From positions 310,001 through 374,000 of the forward strand of contig NZ_REFY01000005.1 of assembly GCF_003841485.1 (NCBI RefSeq): a stretch of 64,000 bases of DNA, in the 5' to 3' direction. The notes under the pieces are model-generated. The model searched no databases, was not told where the DNA came from, and saw only the letters and a list, made by a program, of their open reading frames with translations. This DNA is from Natrarchaeobius halalkaliphilus (lineage in GTDB: Archaea; Halobacteriota; Halobacteria; Halobacteriales; Natrialbaceae). Of the stretch, positions 62,465-64,000 are shown one piece after another (position 1 is the stretch's first letter; each line of letters opens with the position of its first letter). A program made the translations under genes and the position numbers.

Positions 62465-63913
62465 ATGTTCGAGAATTACGTTCGGGATGTCGCAACTCGA
62501 CTCGGAATCGATCTCGACGAGGATAACGTCACAACATATGCGAAGCAGGTGGACGAATTGACCACACAGTTCGACCGGTCAGCGGTGGATCCTTCGTCGA
62601 ATCGACCAGCAGTCGACGTAGAACCGGGAACCGACGCCTACAACGCGATTCGGTATCACTGTCGCGTTACCAACGACGAAATGACGACCCGTTCCGGCGA
62701 TGGAAGATCGCTTTCGGGCGTCGACGTCGTCGTCAAAGAGAACATCGCCGTCGCCGGTGTTCCGATGCACTGTGGCTCCGAGGCAGTCGATTTCGAGCCA
62801 GGGTATCACGCAACGGTGGTGAGTCGCCTGATCGACGCCGGCGTGAACGTCGTCGGCACGACAAACATGGACGAACTCGCCTACTTTACGACCGGTGAAA
62901 CCTGTGCGTTCGGACCGACCGACAATCCCGTCGTCGATGGATGTGTTCCCGGTGGATCGTCGAGTGGTAGCGCTGCTGCTGTCGCAGGAGAGCTGGTCGA
63001 AGCAGCACTCGGAAGCGACACGGGTGGCAGCGTTCGAATCCCGTCGTCGTTCTGTGGAATCGTCGGTCTCAAACCAACACACAGAAGCGTCCCTCGCTTC
63101 GGCTTCGCGGATCTCTCGCCGTCGCTCGACCAGATCGGACCGATCGCTAGAACCGTCGAAACGGTCGCTCAGATGTACGACGTTCTCGCCGGCCCAGACG
63201 TTCGTGATCGTTCAACACACGCCAGTTCGCCGGCGAAAGACGCCACCGAAGGGGTCGGGGAATCCGTCGATGGACGGTGCATCGCTGTGATCGGTGAAGC
63301 GATGGACGAAGCAACGACCGGCGTTTCCGATCAGGTCGAACGAGCGGTCGAAACGCTCGAGGGAACGGGTGTCGACACGACCGATGTTTCCGTCCCAGAG
63401 TATCGAACAGCAACCGCTGCGATGCGTATGATCGCTGGAAGCGAGTTCGCGGCTCTCTGTACCTTCGAGGGACATATTCCAGGAAGCGGAACGGGTCACA
63501 GCGAATCGTGGCGGAGCGAGATCAGCACGGCGATTCAGTCGCCCGATCTTGGAGAAAACGTCCGGGAACAGATCGTTACGGCCAGTGCGCTGAACGAATA
63601 CGGACTCGAACAGTACGTTACTGCTCAGGAGATAGCCGCTGAGTTCACCGAAACGATCGCGACTCTGCTGGAGGAATACGACGCACTCCTCACACCAACG
63701 ACGCCCATGACAGCCCCAACGTTCGGATCGGTTACGTCACCGAAAGACTTCACACGAACCATCGCCAACACCGCACCGTTCAATCTCACTGGTCATCCGG
63801 CGCTGACGGTTCCCCATGGAACGGTCAACGGAGCACCGGTTGGCGTTCAATTCGTTGGAGCGCGTTACGATGAACGGACGCTAATGGCATTCGGTTCCGA
63901 ACTCACAGCCTGA
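62465..63913 (+). CDS. Amidase, amidase-signature family
   Basis: The 482-residue enzyme has the Ser-cisSer-Lys triad of the family: Lys91 (VVVKENIAV), Ser166 in PGGSSSGSAAAVA, and nucleophile Ser189 in GSDTGGSVRIPSSFCG. Downstream is GLKPTHRSVPRFGFADLSPS. It hydrolyses an amide (R-CO-NH2 or a substituted form). GatA-type glutamyl-tRNA amidotransferase belongs to this family, but no GatB/GatC is adjacent and the N-terminal helix region fits stand-alone amidases better. It closes the window's set of C-N hydrolases. The stop is at 63911-63913, 87 bases before the window end. Confidence 0.9.
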   Translation: MFENYVRDVATRLGIDLDEDNVTTYAKQVDELTTQFDRSAVDPSSNRPAVDVEPGTDAYNAIRYHCRVTNDEMTTRSGDGRSLSGVDVVVKENIAVAGVPMHCGSEAVDFEPGYHATVVSRLIDAGVNVVGTTNMDELAYFTTGETCAFGPTDNPVVDGCVPGGSSSGSAAAVAGELVEAALGSDTGGSVRIPSSFCGIVGLKPTHRSVPRFGFADLSPSLDQIGPIARTVETVAQMYDVLAGPDVRDRSTHASSPAKDATEGVGESVDGRCIAVIGEAMDEATTGVSDQVERAVETLEGTGVDTTDVSVPEYRTATAAMRMIAGSEFAALCTFEGHIPGSGTGHSESWRSEISTAIQSPDLGENVREQIVTASALNEYGLEQYVTAQEIAAEFTETIATLLEEYDALLTPTTPMTAPTFGSVTSPKDFTRTIANTAPFNLTGHPALTVPHGTVNGAPVGVQFVGARYDERTLMAFGSELTA

Positions 63914-64000
63914 CACGACGTATCCTCGTCGTACCGAACCGTTCCCCATCGTACCGAACCGTTCTACCGCAGGCAATCGGTTCTCGTCTGAGAGGTTCCC

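Noticed and set aside
62465-63913. GatA subunit of the tRNA amidotransferase
   Set aside because: The amidase signature is shared, but there is no GatB or GatC neighbour and the surrounding genes are catabolic; a stand-alone amidase is likelier.

Overview
The window is haloarchaeal chromosomal or megaplasmid DNA. Proteins are strongly acidic. Coding DNA is GC-rich with G/C-ending codons and is separated by A/T-rich gaps. Many genes have a TATA box centred about 27 bases before the ATG, which is the leaderless archaeal pattern. Secreted binding proteins carry Tat twin-arginine lipoprotein signals followed by Gly/Asn/Asp-rich linkers. The isocitrate dehydrogenase, HTH-10 regulators, short PyrE and UspA proteins fit Halobacteria. 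I cannot fix the genus. I saw no rRNA, tRNA, CRISPR array or intact insertion sequence.

Layout: 0-4.3 kb holds a truncated CBS-domain gene, a sulfatase, UspA, a DUF2267 protein, a TIM-barrel isomerase-like protein and a non-coding gap. 4.6-13.6 kb has a small membrane protein, then a minus-strand block: sugar-type ABC importer (binding protein, two permeases, ATPase), fumarylacetoacetase-family hydrolase, MFS carrier and NADP isocitrate dehydrogenase. 13.8-19.0 kb has an IclR regulator, a CitE-like lyase, MoeA and a clear methylaspartate ammonia-lyase. 19.1-27.2 kb looks like a module for oxidising and opening a nitrogen heterocycle or cyclic ureide: M20 amidohydrolase, RidA, CoxG, allantoinase/dihydroorotase-like amidohydrolase and a three-subunit molybdenum hydroxylase. 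27.3-33.2 kb adds a D-2-hydroxyacid dehydrogenase, aminotransferase, acyl-CoA dehydrogenase and two family III CoA-transferases.

33.3-39.4 kb is a histidine-utilisation operon (hutU-hutI-hutH, minus strand, overlapping genes) flanked by two paralogous HTH-10 regulators; no hutG is present. 39.6-53.4 kb repeats the logic of the 19-27 kb region: two tandem-duplicated binding proteins, a second M20 amidohydrolase, a Pot-type ATPase, a second molybdenum hydroxylase (S, M, L), then a third binding protein with two Pot-type permeases and an IclR regulator. 54.5-63.9 kb holds a class III aminotransferase, an orotate-phosphoribosyltransferase-like gene, an aldehyde ferredoxin oxidoreductase, a nitrilase-family hydrolase, an ornithine cyclodeaminase/alanine dehydrogenase-family enzyme, a histone-deacetylase/acetylpolyamine amidohydrolase and an amidase.

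Overall this is an accessory catabolic region for organic nitrogen (histidine, ureides or heterocycles, probably polyamines). It contains two molybdenum hydroxylases, one tungsten/molybdenum-type aldehyde oxidoreductase and one cofactor gene (moeA). The best candidates for something undescribed are the two parallel cassettes of molybdenum hydroxylase plus M20 amidohydrolase. Their active-site motifs predict different substrates, and the second lies inside a split ABC transporter locus. A dispersed imperfect palindrome recurs in the intergenic gaps.
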